Source of the DNA: JAGOCV01 sp049445855
GTDB lineage: Bacteria > Pseudomonadota > Gammaproteobacteria > Burkholderiales > Burkholderiaceae_C
NCBI RefSeq assembly: GCF_049445855.1
Contig: NZ_JBMSDV010000001.1
Span: 496,001-560,000, forward strand
Direction: 5' to 3'
Length of the DNA stretch: 64,000 nucleotides
A model generated the notes under the pieces. That model was not told the origin of the DNA. It ran no database searches and worked only from the letters and a program-made list of their open reading frames with translations. Below, one piece after another: positions 39,411 to 49,121 of this stretch (its first letter is position 1; each line of letters opens with the position of its first letter). The translations under genes were made by a program, and so were the position numbers.

Positions 39411-40706
39411 CTAGCCGCCCGCTGATTTTCCGGCACTGGCTGGCGCATCCAGCAGCGCCAGCACCGCTTCGACGGTCCTGGACGCAGCGCCCCGGTGTGC
39501 TGTCGCAAAGGCCATGGCGTACTGCGCGTGGCCGAACAAGGCGGGCCTGTCAGCCAGCAGCCGCGCCACTTCGTCCACGGCTTCGGGCATGTCGTCCACG
39601 CGCAAGGCAGCGCCTGCTTCCTCTGCCAGGCCAGCAGCTTCGGCAAAATTGAATGTCGACGGCCCCATGATCACCGGGCAGCCGCAAGCCGCCGCCTCGA
39701 TCAGGTTCTGCCCCCCCAGCGGTTCGAAACTTCCACCGAGCAGCGCCATCGTCGACAGGCCGTAGTAAAGCGCCATCTCCCCCAGCGAATCGCCGAGCCA
39801 TACATCGGCGGCCTCCGGTGCGTCTTTCCATTCACTTCGCCGCGACAGCGTGAGCCCGCGCTGGCGGACCAGCGCCGCCACGTCGTCGAAGCGCTGCGGA
39901 TGGCGCGGCACGATCAGCCATTGCACGCCGGCCGCCATCGCCGGATCGCGCTGACGCCAAGCAGCGACGGCATCGCGCAACAGCGCTTCTTCACCTTCAC
40001 GCGAGCTCGCGAGCATGACGACGGGACGCGCGTTCTGCCCAGCCCACTGGCGACCCCGCAAAAGCTGGGCCGAATCAGGCGACGCATCGAACTTCAGATT
40101 GCCGAAGACACCGCGCACCGGCGCGCCGAGCGCCCGCAGCCGCTCGGCATCGGCGCCTGTCTGGGCCCACACGGCCGTCAGCGACTCGAAAGCCGGCTCC
40201 GACAGCACCGACAGGCGCTGCGACTGCGCGAACGACTTTTCATTGAGCCGCGCATTCGCCAGGACCAGCGGCACGCCTTCGGCCTTGCAGTGCGCGACGA
40301 GGTTGGGCCAGATTTCGGTCTCCATCAGGATGCCAAGACATGGCCTGAAGTGAGCAATGAAGCGCTGCACCGCCCGCGGCGTGTCCCACGGCTGCCAGAC
40401 CTGCACGTCGCCGGGCTGGAGCAGGCGTGCGCCTTCTGCCCGACCCGTCGCCGTCCCGTGCGTGAGCAGCAGGCGCAACTCGGGCCGCTCCTTGCGCAGC
40501 CGCTCCAGCAGGATGGCCGCAGCGCGCGTTTCGCCGAGCGAGACGGCGTGCACCCACAGGCTGCCCCGCGATGGCGGAACGCCGTAACGGCCGAAGCGCT
40601 CTTCCACAGCCTCCAGATAACCGGGCTCCTTCTGCCCTCGCCGTCGCAGTTTTCGCCGCAGGAACGGCTGGCCCAATGTCATGAGCAGCGAGTACAGGGC
40701 GCGCAT
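39411..40706 (-). CDS. waaA: Kdo transferase WaaA
   Basis: 431 residues of the KdtA family. The N-terminal membrane-associated helix (MRALYSLLMTLGQPFLRRKL) precedes SLWVHAVSLGETRAA, which contains the catalytic Glu; the donor domain has LLGGSFEPLGGQNLIEAAACG and IMGPSTFNFAEAA. It adds Kdo from CMP-Kdo to lipid A precursor. Converges with tolC, only 17 bp between stops. Confidence 0.95.
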   Translation of the reverse strand: MRALYSLLMTLGQPFLRRKLRRRGQKEPGYLEAVEERFGRYGVPPSRGSLWVHAVSLGETRAAAILLERLRKERPELRLLLTHGTATGRAEGARLLQPGDVQVWQPWDTPRAVQRFIAHFRPCLGILMETEIWPNLVAHCKAEGVPLVLANARLNEKSFAQSQRLSVLSEPAFESLTAVWAQTGADAERLRALGAPVRGVFGNLKFDASPDSAQLLRGRQWAGQNARPVVMLASSREGEEALLRDAVAAWRQRDPAMAAGVQWLIVPRHPQRFDDVAALVRQRGLTLSRRSEWKDAPEAADVWLGDSLGEMALYYGLSTMALLGGSFEPLGGQNLIEAAACGCPVIMGPSTFNFAEAAGLAEEAGAALRVDDMPEAVDEVARLLADRPALFGHAQYAMAFATAHRGAASRTVEAVLALLDAPASAGKSAGG

Positions 40707-40730
40707 GCGTCGTTCGGATCGGGGGGCAGG

Positions 40731-42119
40731 TCAGTGCGCGGCCTGCGCCAGCGACGCGTCGGGCTTCACGCTGCGCAGCAAGGCCAGCATGTCTGCCTCG
40801 ATGCGCTTGAGCGCCGCGTCGTCGTGCCCCTCGAAGCGCAGCACCAGCACCGGCGTGGTGTTGGACGCGCGGATCAGGCCGAAGCCATCCTCCCAGTCCA
40901 GTCGCAGACCATCGATGGTCGACACCTTCGCGCCGCCGAAGTCCCGGCCTTCCGCGCCTTCCACAAGCTTTGCCACGAGCGCATGCGGCTCGCCTTCAGC
41001 GCATTGCACGTTGAGCTCCGGTGTCGAGTGGCTGGTGGGCAGCGCGTTCAGCACCACGTTCGCATCGGGGCTGCGGCTCACGATCTCGAGCAGCCGGCAG
41101 CCGGCATAGGTGCCGTCGTCGAAGCCGAACCAGCGCTCCTTGAAGAAGATGTGCCCGCTCATCTCGCCGCCCAGCGGCGCGTCGATCTCACGCATCTTGG
41201 CCTTGATGAGCGAATGGCCCGTCTTGAACATCAGCGCCTTGCCGCCTGCCGCCTCGATGGCGGGCGCGAGGCGTTGCGAACACTTCACGTCGTAGACGAT
41301 GCTGCCGCCGGGCACGCGGCTCAGCACGTCCTGCGCGAACAGCATCATCTGCCGGTCCGGGAAGATGTTCTGACCGTCGCGCGTGACGATGCCCAAGCGG
41401 TCGCCGTCACCGTCGAACGCCAGGCCCAGTTCCGCGCCGGAGGTCTGCAACGCGGCGATCAGGTCCTTCAGGTTCTCCGGCTTGCTCGGGTCCGGGTGGT
41501 GGTTGGGGAAGTTGCCATCGACTTCGCTGAAGAGTTCGATGACTTCGCAGCCGATGGCGCGGAAGATCGCCGGCGCCGATGCGCCCGCGATGCCATTGCC
41601 GCAGTCCACGACGATCTTCATCGGGCGGGCGAGCCGGATGTCGCGCACGATGCGGTCGCGGTACGGCGCAAAGACATTGATGTTGCGCACGCTGCCACCT
41701 GCGGTCAGCGTCCAGCTCTCCGCTTCCATGATGTGGCGCAGGCTCTGGATGTCGTCGCCGTAGATGGCACGGCCGGCCATCACCATCTTGAAGCCGTTGT
41801 AATCCCTGGGGTTGTGGCTGCCCGTGACCTGGATGCCCGACGTCGCCAGCGTGCTCGCAGCGAAGTAGAGCATCGGCGTGGTCGCAAGGCCGATGTCGAT
41901 GACTTCGATGCCAGCGTCCACCAGACCGGCCACCAGCGCCTCGCTCAGGACCGGGCCGGAGAGGCGGCCGTCGCGACCGACGGCCACGCTCTTCTCGCCG
42001 TTCTGGCGGGCCACCGTGCCGAAGGCACGGCCCAGGGCGCGCGCCACGTCGGGCGTCAGTGTGGTCGGAACGACACCGCGGATGTCATAGGCTTTGAAGA
42101 TCGACGGGGCAAGCTGCAT
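40731..42119 (-). CDS. algC: Phosphomannomutase/phosphoglucomutase
   Basis: 462 residues. Phosphoserine loop TGSHNPRDYNGFK, metal loop LAFDGDGDRLGIV, sugar loop GGEMSGHIFFKERW and the C-terminal phosphate loop IRASNTTPVLVLRFEG are all present. It interconverts 6- and 1-phosphates of mannose or glucose for LPS and exopolysaccharide, in keeping with waaA next to it (24-bp gap). MQLAPSIFKAYDIRG is the family start. Confidence 0.93.
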   Translation of the reverse strand: MQLAPSIFKAYDIRGVVPTTLTPDVARALGRAFGTVARQNGEKSVAVGRDGRLSGPVLSEALVAGLVDAGIEVIDIGLATTPMLYFAASTLATSGIQVTGSHNPRDYNGFKMVMAGRAIYGDDIQSLRHIMEAESWTLTAGGSVRNINVFAPYRDRIVRDIRLARPMKIVVDCGNGIAGASAPAIFRAIGCEVIELFSEVDGNFPNHHPDPSKPENLKDLIAALQTSGAELGLAFDGDGDRLGIVTRDGQNIFPDRQMMLFAQDVLSRVPGGSIVYDVKCSQRLAPAIEAAGGKALMFKTGHSLIKAKMREIDAPLGGEMSGHIFFKERWFGFDDGTYAGCRLLEIVSRSPDANVVLNALPTSHSTPELNVQCAEGEPHALVAKLVEGAEGRDFGGAKVSTIDGLRLDWEDGFGLIRASNTTPVLVLRFEGHDDAALKRIEADMLALLRSVKPDASLAQAAH

Positions 42120-42258
42120 GTCATGACCTGATGCTGGAAGGGCAGGCCATTGTAGGCGCGCACCCCACGATGCCGTGTCGGAAAAAGGCGCATCCTGACG
42201 CGCAGGATGATGTCCGGAAATGGCGAGTCCCGCGCAGGCCGGCGCGTATGATTTCCCC

Positions 42259-43731
42259 ATGGATGCCGCCACCGACAACGCCTGCTACAACGCCCTCAAG
42301 GCACGCGACGCGCGCTTCGACGGCCGTTTCTTCACAGGCGTCACCTCCACCGGCATCTACTGCCGCCCCGTGTGCAGCGTGCGCACGCCGCGTCGTGAGA
42401 ACTGCCGGTTTTTCGAGCTGGCGGCGCAAGCCGAAGCGGCGGGCTTCAGGCCCTGCCTGCGTTGCCGGCCCGAACTCGCGCCGCAATCACACGCCTGGTC
42501 CATCCAGGATGCATCGGGCATCCTTGCCAACCAGGCAGCACGCCTGCTGGACGAACCCGACGCATGGAGCGAAGCGCCCGCGTCCGTTGCTGCGCTGGCC
42601 CGGCGTCTGGGTGTGAGCGACCGGCACCTGCGTCGCATCTTCGAGGCGCAATTCGGCGTGTCGCCCCTGCAGTATCTGCAGACACGCCGCCTGCTCACCG
42701 CCAAGCAATTGCTGGCCGACACCAGCCTGCCCGTTTCGCAGGTCGCGCTGTGCAGCGGTTTCTCGAGCCTGCGTCGTTTCAACGCGGCCTTCGTCGGGCA
42801 CTACGGCCTGAGTCCCGCGCAGTTGCGCCGCCAGGGCGAGGAACGTGACGGCGAAGGCACGCGGGTGCGCCTGGGTTACCGGCCGCCCTACGACGTGGCC
42901 GCGATGCTCGGCTTCTTCTCGCGACGGTTCATCACCGGCATCGAGCATGTGGACATCGGGACCGCACAGTTCGCACGGACGCTGCGCGTCCGCGCCGATG
43001 GTCGCGATCACGCCGGATGGATTTCCATGCGCTTCGACGAGGACCGCTCACAGGTGGTGCTGCGGGTGTCCGACGGCCTGCGCGATGTGTTGCCGCTGGT
43101 CATCCGCCGCGTGCGCGCGGCACTTGACCTCGACGCCGACCCGCAAGCGATCCATGCCGTGCTGCAGGGCGATTTCCCCGGGAGCATCGGACTGCGCGTG
43201 CCGGGTTCACTCGATGGCTACGAACTGGCAATCCGGGCCGTGCTCGGACAGCAGATCACCGTCGCGGCTGCACGCACGCTGGCGCAGCGCGTGGTGGACC
43301 GGTTCGGATCGCCGCTGGCGGACGCGCCCATCGCCTCGTTGACGAAGCTGTTTCCCACGCCCGAGGTGCTGGCTGTCGCCGAGGGCGATGCCCTCGGCTC
43401 GCTGGGCATCGTGCGGCAGCGGCAGGCCGCCATCGCGGGAATCGCCCGTGCCGTGGCGCAAGGGCGCCTGCAACTGCATCCCGGCGCGAACGTGCCGGAC
43501 ACCATCGATTTGCTCAAGACGCTGCCCGGTATCGGCGATTGGACCGCGCACTACATCGCGATGCGTGCGTTGCGCTGGCCCGATGCGTTTCCTGCAGGCG
43601 ACATCGCCCTGCAGAAAGCGTTGGGCGTGGCGACCGCGCGCGCCGCCGAAGAAGCCTCGGCCGCCTGGCGGCCGTGGCGCAGCTATGCCGTGTTGCGTGC
43701 CTGGGCACGCCCTCAGGAGAAGAAGACATGA
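42259..43731 (+). CDS. Ada-AlkA fusion: alkylation sensor and 3-methyladenine DNA glycosylase
   Basis: 490 residues in three parts. Residues 1-75 are the Ada zinc domain: C35 (methyl acceptor), C39, C66 and C69 match E. coli Ada Cys38/42/69/72 in spacing. Residues 85-185 are an AraC-type HTH (VAALARRLGVSDRHLRRIFE). Residues 190-490 are AlkA, with the HhH-GPD element LPGIGDWTAHYIAMRAL and catalytic Asp in DAFPAGDIALQ. It both senses methylphosphotriesters and excises alkylated bases. Overlaps ogt by 4 bp (ATGA). Confidence 0.94.
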   Translation: MDAATDNACYNALKARDARFDGRFFTGVTSTGIYCRPVCSVRTPRRENCRFFELAAQAEAAGFRPCLRCRPELAPQSHAWSIQDASGILANQAARLLDEPDAWSEAPASVAALARRLGVSDRHLRRIFEAQFGVSPLQYLQTRRLLTAKQLLADTSLPVSQVALCSGFSSLRRFNAAFVGHYGLSPAQLRRQGEERDGEGTRVRLGYRPPYDVAAMLGFFSRRFITGIEHVDIGTAQFARTLRVRADGRDHAGWISMRFDEDRSQVVLRVSDGLRDVLPLVIRRVRAALDLDADPQAIHAVLQGDFPGSIGLRVPGSLDGYELAIRAVLGQQITVAAARTLAQRVVDRFGSPLADAPIASLTKLFPTPEVLAVAEGDALGSLGIVRQRQAAIAGIARAVAQGRLQLHPGANVPDTIDLLKTLPGIGDWTAHYIAMRALRWPDAFPAGDIALQKALGVATARAAEEASAAWRPWRSYAVLRAWARPQEKKT

Positions 43732-44225
43732 AATTCCACCCTTCCCTTGTCAGCGGGCGCGTCGACAGCCCGCTCGGCCCCGTCGTCATCGCTGTCACGG
43801 ACCAGGGCCTCGCCGGTGTCTGGTTCGACGGGCAGAAGCACCTGCCCGACATGACGGACTGGGCGGTGGACGATGCGCACCCGATGATCGTGCGCGCGGG
43901 CCAGCAGCTCACGCGCTACTTCAATGGCGAGGCCGCCACGTTCGACATGCCACTGGACCTGAGCGGCGGCACCGGCTTCCAGCAGGCCGTCTGGCAGGCG
44001 CTGCTGGCCATTCCGCGCGGCGCGACGACAAGTTACGGGGCCATCAGCGCGAACATCGGCAACCCGGCGGCGGTGCGCGCGGTCGGCGCGGCCGTCGGGC
44101 GCAATCCGGTCTCGGTCATCGTGCCCTGCCATCGCGTGCTCGGCTCCGACGGATCGCTCACCGGTTATGCCGGCGGGCTCGATCGAAAGATCGCACTGCT
44201 GCAGCTCGAAGGGGTTCTTCTTTGA
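43728..44225 (+). CDS. ogt: Methylated-DNA-protein-cysteine methyltransferase
   Basis: 165 residues. Active-site VIVPCHRVLGSDGSLTGYAGG (nucleophile C134; C-H-R in place) and the helical FQQAVWQALLAIPRGATTSYG wedge. It removes O6-methyl from guanine in a one-use reaction. Translationally coupled to the Ada-AlkA gene, which likely activates the pair after alkylation damage. Confidence 0.95.
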   Translation: MKFHPSLVSGRVDSPLGPVVIAVTDQGLAGVWFDGQKHLPDMTDWAVDDAHPMIVRAGQQLTRYFNGEAATFDMPLDLSGGTGFQQAVWQALLAIPRGATTSYGAISANIGNPAAVRAVGAAVGRNPVSVIVPCHRVLGSDGSLTGYAGGLDRKIALLQLEGVLL

Positions 44226-45136
44226 GCGCATCGCCATCGAATGTCACGACAACAGGCCCCAAGGAATGGGCCATCGACTTCCTGCTGCTCTCCGCGATCT
44301 GGGGCGCGTCGTTCCTCTTCATGCGCATCACCGCCACCGAGTTCGGTGCGCTGCCCGCGGCCACATTGCGCGTGGGCATTGCCGCGCTCTTCCTGCTGCC
44401 GCTTGCGTTCTGGCGCGGCCTCGCACCCGCCATGGCGCAGGACTGGAAGCCGCTGTTCATCGTCGGCGCGCTGAACTCCGGAATTCCGTTCGCCTGCTTC
44501 TGCTTCGCACTGCTGGCCATCTCGACCGGCCTGTCCTCCATCCTCAACGCCACCGTGCCGCTGTTCGGCGCGATCATCGCGTGGATGTGGCTGGGCGACC
44601 GCCTGAACGCCACGCGCATCGCCGGCCTCGCGGTGGGCTTCGTGGGTGTCACCATGCTCGCGTGGGACAAGGCAAGCCTGAAGGCCGGTGCATCCGGCAT
44701 CGCGCCGGGCTTCGCCATCGCCGCCTGCCTGCTCGCGTCGATCTGCTACGGCATCGGGGCCAGCTTCACCAAACGCCACCTGGGCTCGACGCCCTCGCTG
44801 GCCATCGCCACAGGCAGCCAGGTGGGCGCAACGGTGCTGCTCGCGCCTGCTGCCATCTGGCTCTGGCCGGCCCACACGCCGGGCCTGCGGGCCTGGGCCG
44901 CCGCCGTGGCCATGGGTGTGCTGTGCACGGGTGTTGCCTACATCCTCTATTTCCGGCTGCTCGCGCGTGCGGGGCCGGCGCGCGCGCTCGCAGTCACCTT
45001 CGTGGTGCCGGTGTTCGCGATCGCCTACGGCGCGCTCTTCCTGCAGGAAGCCGTGACCGCGTGGATGGTGCTTTGCGGGCTGGTCATCGTGGCGGGCACG
45101 GCCTTGTCGACAGGCCTGCTCAGTCTTCGGCGGTGA
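44222..45136 (+). CDS. DMT (EamA) family transporter
   Basis: 304 residues with ten membrane helices in two EamA repeats (FLLLSAIWGASFLFMRITA; LNATVPLFGAIIAWMWLGDR in the first, VTFVVPVFAIAYGALFLQE in the second). The start is TTG at 44222, overlapping the ogt stop (TTGA), with GAAGGGG upstream; no ATG or GTG occurs before the first helix. Efflux substrate unknown. Its 3' end overlaps the convergent Bug receptor gene by 17 bp. Confidence 0.88.
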   Translation: MSASPSNVTTTGPKEWAIDFLLLSAIWGASFLFMRITATEFGALPAATLRVGIAALFLLPLAFWRGLAPAMAQDWKPLFIVGALNSGIPFACFCFALLAISTGLSSILNATVPLFGAIIAWMWLGDRLNATRIAGLAVGFVGVTMLAWDKASLKAGASGIAPGFAIAACLLASICYGIGASFTKRHLGSTPSLAIATGSQVGATVLLAPAAIWLWPAHTPGLRAWAAAVAMGVLCTGVAYILYFRLLARAGPARALAVTFVVPVFAIAYGALFLQEAVTAWMVLCGLVIVAGTALSTGLLSLRR

Positions 45137-46142
45137 AGCCGGTGGACTGCACCACGGTGCGGTAGCGCTCCCAGCTTGCCTTCACGGTGGCATTGAATTC
45201 GGCCACGCCTTGCGCATCGGCTTCGGTGCCGAGCTTGCCCAGTGCGTCGATGCCCTTCTCCGAGCGCACGTACGCAGAAATGAGCGCGTTGGCCTTGGCC
45301 ACCAGTTCAGGCGGCGTCTTTGCAGGTGCGAGGAAGCCGGACCAGTCGCCGAACACCACATCGCGGTAGCCGGATTCCAGCATCGTCGGCACCTGCGGCA
45401 GGAAGCGCGAACGCTGTGCACCGGTGACGGCGAGGATGCGGATTTTTCCGTCCGCCGCATGCGGAATGATCTCCGGCAGCGGGCTCACCGTGGACGACAC
45501 ATGGCCACCCAGCAGGTCGACCACGGCGGGTGCACCGCCCTTGTAGGGCACGAGGCGCAGGTCCACGCCGGCATTGCGGCCGAACATCACACCTGCGAAG
45601 TGCTGGCTCGAACCGCTGGCCGTGCCGAAGTTGGCCTTGTCCGGGTTCGCCTTGGCCCAGGTCACGAATTCCTGCACGGTCTTCACCGATGCCGGCACCG
45701 CCGGACCGATGGCCAGACCCAGGCTGCCCTTGGACGTGGACGCGACCGGCACGAAGTCGGTCAGCGTGTCGTAGGGCATCTTCTTGTAGATGTGCGGAAA
45801 GATCGACATCGGGAAGGTCGGCGTGTAGAGCAGGAAGCTGCCATCGGCCGGACGGTTCTTCACGTACTCCACGCCCACACGGCCGGCGGCGCCGGCACGG
45901 TTTTCCACGACCACGGTCTCTGCATAGGTGCCGCGCAGGCTCTCGCCCACCAGCCGCGCGACGGCATCCGTCGCACCGCCTGCCGGGAACGGCACGACGA
46001 TGGTGACCTGCTTGAGCAGTGGCGCCTGCGCCCATGCAGCGGCGGGCGCAAGCACCGCTGCCGCGGTCATTGCTGCCGTTGAGAGCAGTGTCACGACGGC
46101 GCGACGCCGTCCTCGATTGAATGTCCCGGGAATGGATTGCAT
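45120..46142 (-). CDS. Bug-family tricarboxylate receptor
   Basis: 340 residues with a signal peptide ending AAAWAQ. VTIVVPFPAGGATDAVARLVG and VVVENRAGAAGRVGVEYVK are Bug (TctC) signatures; the ligand site includes TPTFPMSIFP. AAGGAG precedes the ATG. It binds a carboxylic acid in the periplasm, yet no TctAB membrane genes are near. It is the last gene of an operon with a dehydrogenase and an enolase-superfamily enzyme. Confidence 0.92.
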   Translation of the reverse strand: MQSIPGTFNRGRRRAVVTLLSTAAMTAAAVLAPAAAWAQAPLLKQVTIVVPFPAGGATDAVARLVGESLRGTYAETVVVENRAGAAGRVGVEYVKNRPADGSFLLYTPTFPMSIFPHIYKKMPYDTLTDFVPVASTSKGSLGLAIGPAVPASVKTVQEFVTWAKANPDKANFGTASGSSQHFAGVMFGRNAGVDLRLVPYKGGAPAVVDLLGGHVSSTVSPLPEIIPHAADGKIRILAVTGAQRSRFLPQVPTMLESGYRDVVFGDWSGFLAPAKTPPELVAKANALISAYVRSEKGIDALGKLGTEADAQGVAEFNATVKASWERYRTVVQSTGFTAED

Positions 46143-46226
46143 GTCTGTCTCCTTGTAGTTACTTCGCACATCGACGCGGGCGCCGCCCGCGTCGTCAAAT
46201 CGTCGGCCGGCGTCCTTCCTTGCCGT

Positions 46227-47192
46227 TCAGCCGCTCACCTGGTTGAGCAACGGCTCGCCCTTGCTGAAACGCAACAGGTTGTCGGCTGCGCCTTCGGCCA
46301 GCCGCCGCAGCGTGGCCGGGCTGCCCGCGCCGGCGTAATGCGACGTGATGAGCAGGTTGGGGCATGCCCAAAGCGGATCGTCGGCCGGCAGCGGCTCGGG
46401 ATCGGTCACGTCCAGGCCGGCACCGCCGACCTGCCCGCTCTTCAGCGCTTCGCACAAGGCCGCCTGATCGATCACGCCGCCGCGCGCGATGTTGACGATG
46501 AGCACGCCCTTCCTGCACGCGGCCAGCGCCGCGGCATCGAGCAGGTGATGCGTTTCGTCCGTCAGCGCAATGGCGATCACCACGACATCGGCGCGACCCA
46601 GCACCTCGTGCAGCGACGACAGTGGTGCTGCTTCATCGACCAACTCATCCTTCCTGGCAGAACGCGACACGGCAATCAGCTTCGTGCCGAAGCCGCGCGC
46701 GCGTTTCGCGATCTCCCGCCCGATGTTTCCGTAGCCGATGATCGCCATGGTCCTGCCTTCGAGCGAGGATGAACGCGCTGCGGGCGCGCGGTCCCATTTG
46801 CGTTCCGCCTGCTGCACGAGCGACTCCGGAATGCGGCGTCCGACCGACAGCAGCAGTGCCATCGCGTGCTCGGCCACGGCCGGCGACGCACCTCCTGCCG
46901 CATAAGTGACGGCGATACCGGGTGGAATGCCCACGGCATCGAAACCCTCCCGGCCCGCCGAACAGAAGTGCATCCATCGCACGGTGTTGCCCGGCGACTT
47001 CAGCACGTCGATGATCTGCCTTGCTTCTTCGGGCGGCGCGTCGTACAGCACGATGCCGGCCGCACCGGGCATGGCCGCCAATGCTTCGGGCAGCGTCGCA
47101 GCCACCACGAGTTCGGTGCCCGGCACCGAACCCAGCTTCTCGATGAGCTGGGCCTTGGCCAGCTGCATCTTGGTCCAGTAAATCACTCGCAT
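46227..47192 (-). CDS. D-2-hydroxyacid dehydrogenase (NAD-dependent family)
   Basis: 321 residues. The nucleotide-binding domain has MAIIGYGNIGREIAKRARGFG; the active-site Arg is in NIARGGVIDQAAL, Glu in DVTDPEPLPADDPLW, and His in LLITSHYAGAG. It reduces a 2-keto acid or oxidises a D-2-hydroxy acid. In this operon it may process the product of the adjacent enolase-superfamily enzyme. Confidence 0.92.
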   Translation of the reverse strand: MRVIYWTKMQLAKAQLIEKLGSVPGTELVVAATLPEALAAMPGAAGIVLYDAPPEEARQIIDVLKSPGNTVRWMHFCSAGREGFDAVGIPPGIAVTYAAGGASPAVAEHAMALLLSVGRRIPESLVQQAERKWDRAPAARSSSLEGRTMAIIGYGNIGREIAKRARGFGTKLIAVSRSARKDELVDEAAPLSSLHEVLGRADVVVIAIALTDETHHLLDAAALAACRKGVLIVNIARGGVIDQAALCEALKSGQVGGAGLDVTDPEPLPADDPLWACPNLLITSHYAGAGSPATLRRLAEGAADNLLRFSKGEPLLNQVSG

Positions 47193-47243
47193 GCCTTGTC
47201 TCCTTGTCTGGTTGTCTGTTCGTGTCGGGTCCTGGCGGCGGCG

Positions 47244-48431
47244 TCAGGCGCTGCGGACCGGGTGCTCGCGCAGCGCGTCTTCGTTGACATCCGCGCCCCA
47301 GCCCGGACGGTCCGGCACGAGCAGCGCGCCGTCTTTCATTTCCGGCAGATGCGTGACGAAGTCGCGCGTCCACGGCGCTTCGTCAGGGCGCAGTTCCATG
47401 ATCCGCACATTGGGCACGGCCGCGCAGAAATGCAGGCTCATCAGGTTGCCGAGTTCACCGACGGGGTTGTGCGGCGCGATATGCGTCTCGAACGCATCGG
47501 CGAGCGTGGCGATGCGCACCGACTGCCAGACACCGTTCCACATCGGGTCGATGATGGCGACGTCCACCGTGCGCTTCTCGATGTAGGGCCGGTACTCCTG
47601 CAGCCCGTGGATGCCTTCGAGCGATGAAATGGGCGTGCGGCTGGAACTGCGGATCATCGCCAGCGCTTCGGGGTCGCGGATGTCGAGTTCGAGCCAATAC
47701 ATGTTCAGCGCTTCAAGACGCCGCGCCATGCGCATGTAGCCTTCGGGACGCTGGCTGAAGCTCACGTCGAGCATCAGGCCGGCATGCGGACCGATGCCCT
47801 GCCGCAATGCCGACAACTGGTCCACGATGGCCTGCAGTTGCGCGTCGCCGATGCTGCGATCCAGAAAGCCCGGCGCGATGCGGAAGCCGCCGTTGAACAT
47901 GTAGGGCACCTCCCTGTCGAAGAACACCGGGTTGGTCTTCACCGCATTGAAGCCTTGCGCCACGGCCTCCTTGCCCAGGCGCACGAAGTCATCGAGCGTG
48001 CGCACGGGTTCGTAGCCCAGCTTCTCGTACATCGCCGCATGACGGACGCGATAGCTGCCGCAATGCGTCCAGTACACCGGCACACGTTCGCGGAACGGAC
48101 CGCCGAACAGTTGATGGACAGGCACGCCCTGCGCCTTGGCAGCGATGTCCAGGCAAGCGTTCTCGACAGCAGCCACGGCCTGGTGCGAGATGCCGCCCGC
48201 CGCCACCCGTGTGGTGGCCAGCAGCGATTCGCTGATGCGCGCGTACTGTCGCGGATCCATCCCGATGGCCGACTTGCCGAAGCCGTGGATCAACGGCGCG
48301 AGCATCGCACCGCTGAAACCGTCGTAGAACTCGGCCCAGCCCGTGAGGCCTTCGTCGGTGCTGATCTTGATGTACGAACAGACGCGGTAGCCGCCATCTG
48401 CCTGCAATGTCTCGATTTTCGTGATCTTCAT
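47244..48431 (-). CDS. Mandelate racemase/muconate lactonizing-type enzyme
   Basis: 395 residues, starting MKITKIETLQADGGYRVCS. Metal ligands D222 (LMLDVSFSQ), E248 (WLELDIRD) and E272 (SSLEGIHG); acid/base residues K165 (AVKTNPVF) and H321 (IAPHNPVGE). The K-T-N motif differs from the KxK of mandelate racemase and points to a dehydratase-like chemistry. Distinct from the other enolase-superfamily gene at 10109. Its start overlaps the MarR stop by 4 bp. Confidence 0.88.
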   Translation of the reverse strand: MKITKIETLQADGGYRVCSYIKISTDEGLTGWAEFYDGFSGAMLAPLIHGFGKSAIGMDPRQYARISESLLATTRVAAGGISHQAVAAVENACLDIAAKAQGVPVHQLFGGPFRERVPVYWTHCGSYRVRHAAMYEKLGYEPVRTLDDFVRLGKEAVAQGFNAVKTNPVFFDREVPYMFNGGFRIAPGFLDRSIGDAQLQAIVDQLSALRQGIGPHAGLMLDVSFSQRPEGYMRMARRLEALNMYWLELDIRDPEALAMIRSSSRTPISSLEGIHGLQEYRPYIEKRTVDVAIIDPMWNGVWQSVRIATLADAFETHIAPHNPVGELGNLMSLHFCAAVPNVRIMELRPDEAPWTRDFVTHLPEMKDGALLVPDRPGWGADVNEDALREHPVRSA

Positions 48432-48976
48432 TTCCGGGTTTCCTTGGGGGCTGCAACAGGCGCGGCAGGTGCAGCAGGGGTGTTGGCATTCAGGAGTTTC
48501 TTCAGCGCGCCATAGAGCGCGACGCGCTCGTCGGTCGACAGCACTTCGAGCAGGCGGGCCTGGCTGCGACGCGCAAGCGGCGCAATACGCCTGGCCAGTT
48601 CACGTCCGGCAGGCGTGATGTCCACGATCTGCCGGCGCTTGTGCGCCTCATCGACCGAGGTGAGCGCAAGCCCGCGTGCTTCGAGCGCGCGCAGGATCCG
48701 GCCCGCATACGCCTTGTCGAAGAACGACGTGCGGCACAGCGCCGACAGCTGCATCGGCGCGGAGACGTAGAGGCGCGACAGGATGCGGTACTCCGGCACG
48801 GAGAGCTCGTGCAGCTTCGCGTTGACGCCGGTGATCTCCGCCTGCAGGTGGTTGGCCACGCGCATGAGCAGCGCGGTGGGGTAATCCTCGAGCTCGAGCC
48901 CGCCCCCCTGCGGCCCGAGGTCACGCCATGGGCAAGCTTCCACGCCCTTGCCGGAATTCTTCTTCAATGTGGACAT
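48428..48976 (-). CDS. MarR family regulator
   Basis: 182 residues. Winged HTH at about 60-130 (LSVPEYRILSRLYVSAPMQL, SFFDKAYAGRILRALEARGL, EAHKRRQIVDITPAG) and an Ala/Pro-rich tail. First gene of the operon it probably represses. A near-perfect palindrome GTGGACATGTCTAC spans its own start codon (48969-48982) and may be an operator. Confidence 0.88.
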   Translation of the reverse strand: MSTLKKNSGKGVEACPWRDLGPQGGGLELEDYPTALLMRVANHLQAEITGVNAKLHELSVPEYRILSRLYVSAPMQLSALCRTSFFDKAYAGRILRALEARGLALTSVDEAHKRRQIVDITPAGRELARRIAPLARRSQARLLEVLSTDERVALYGALKKLLNANTPAAPAAPVAAPKETRK

Positions 48977-49121
48977 GTCTACATTCTAGAAACCGCTTGC
49001 CCGTGTGGAACCGGTACTTACCCTCCGTCCCGATTGGCCCTTTCGACCTACATGCATCCCGGCCCTCATGTCCCCATTTCAGGGGACACGCGCTGTGACC
49101 ACATGTGACAAACTCAGGGCC

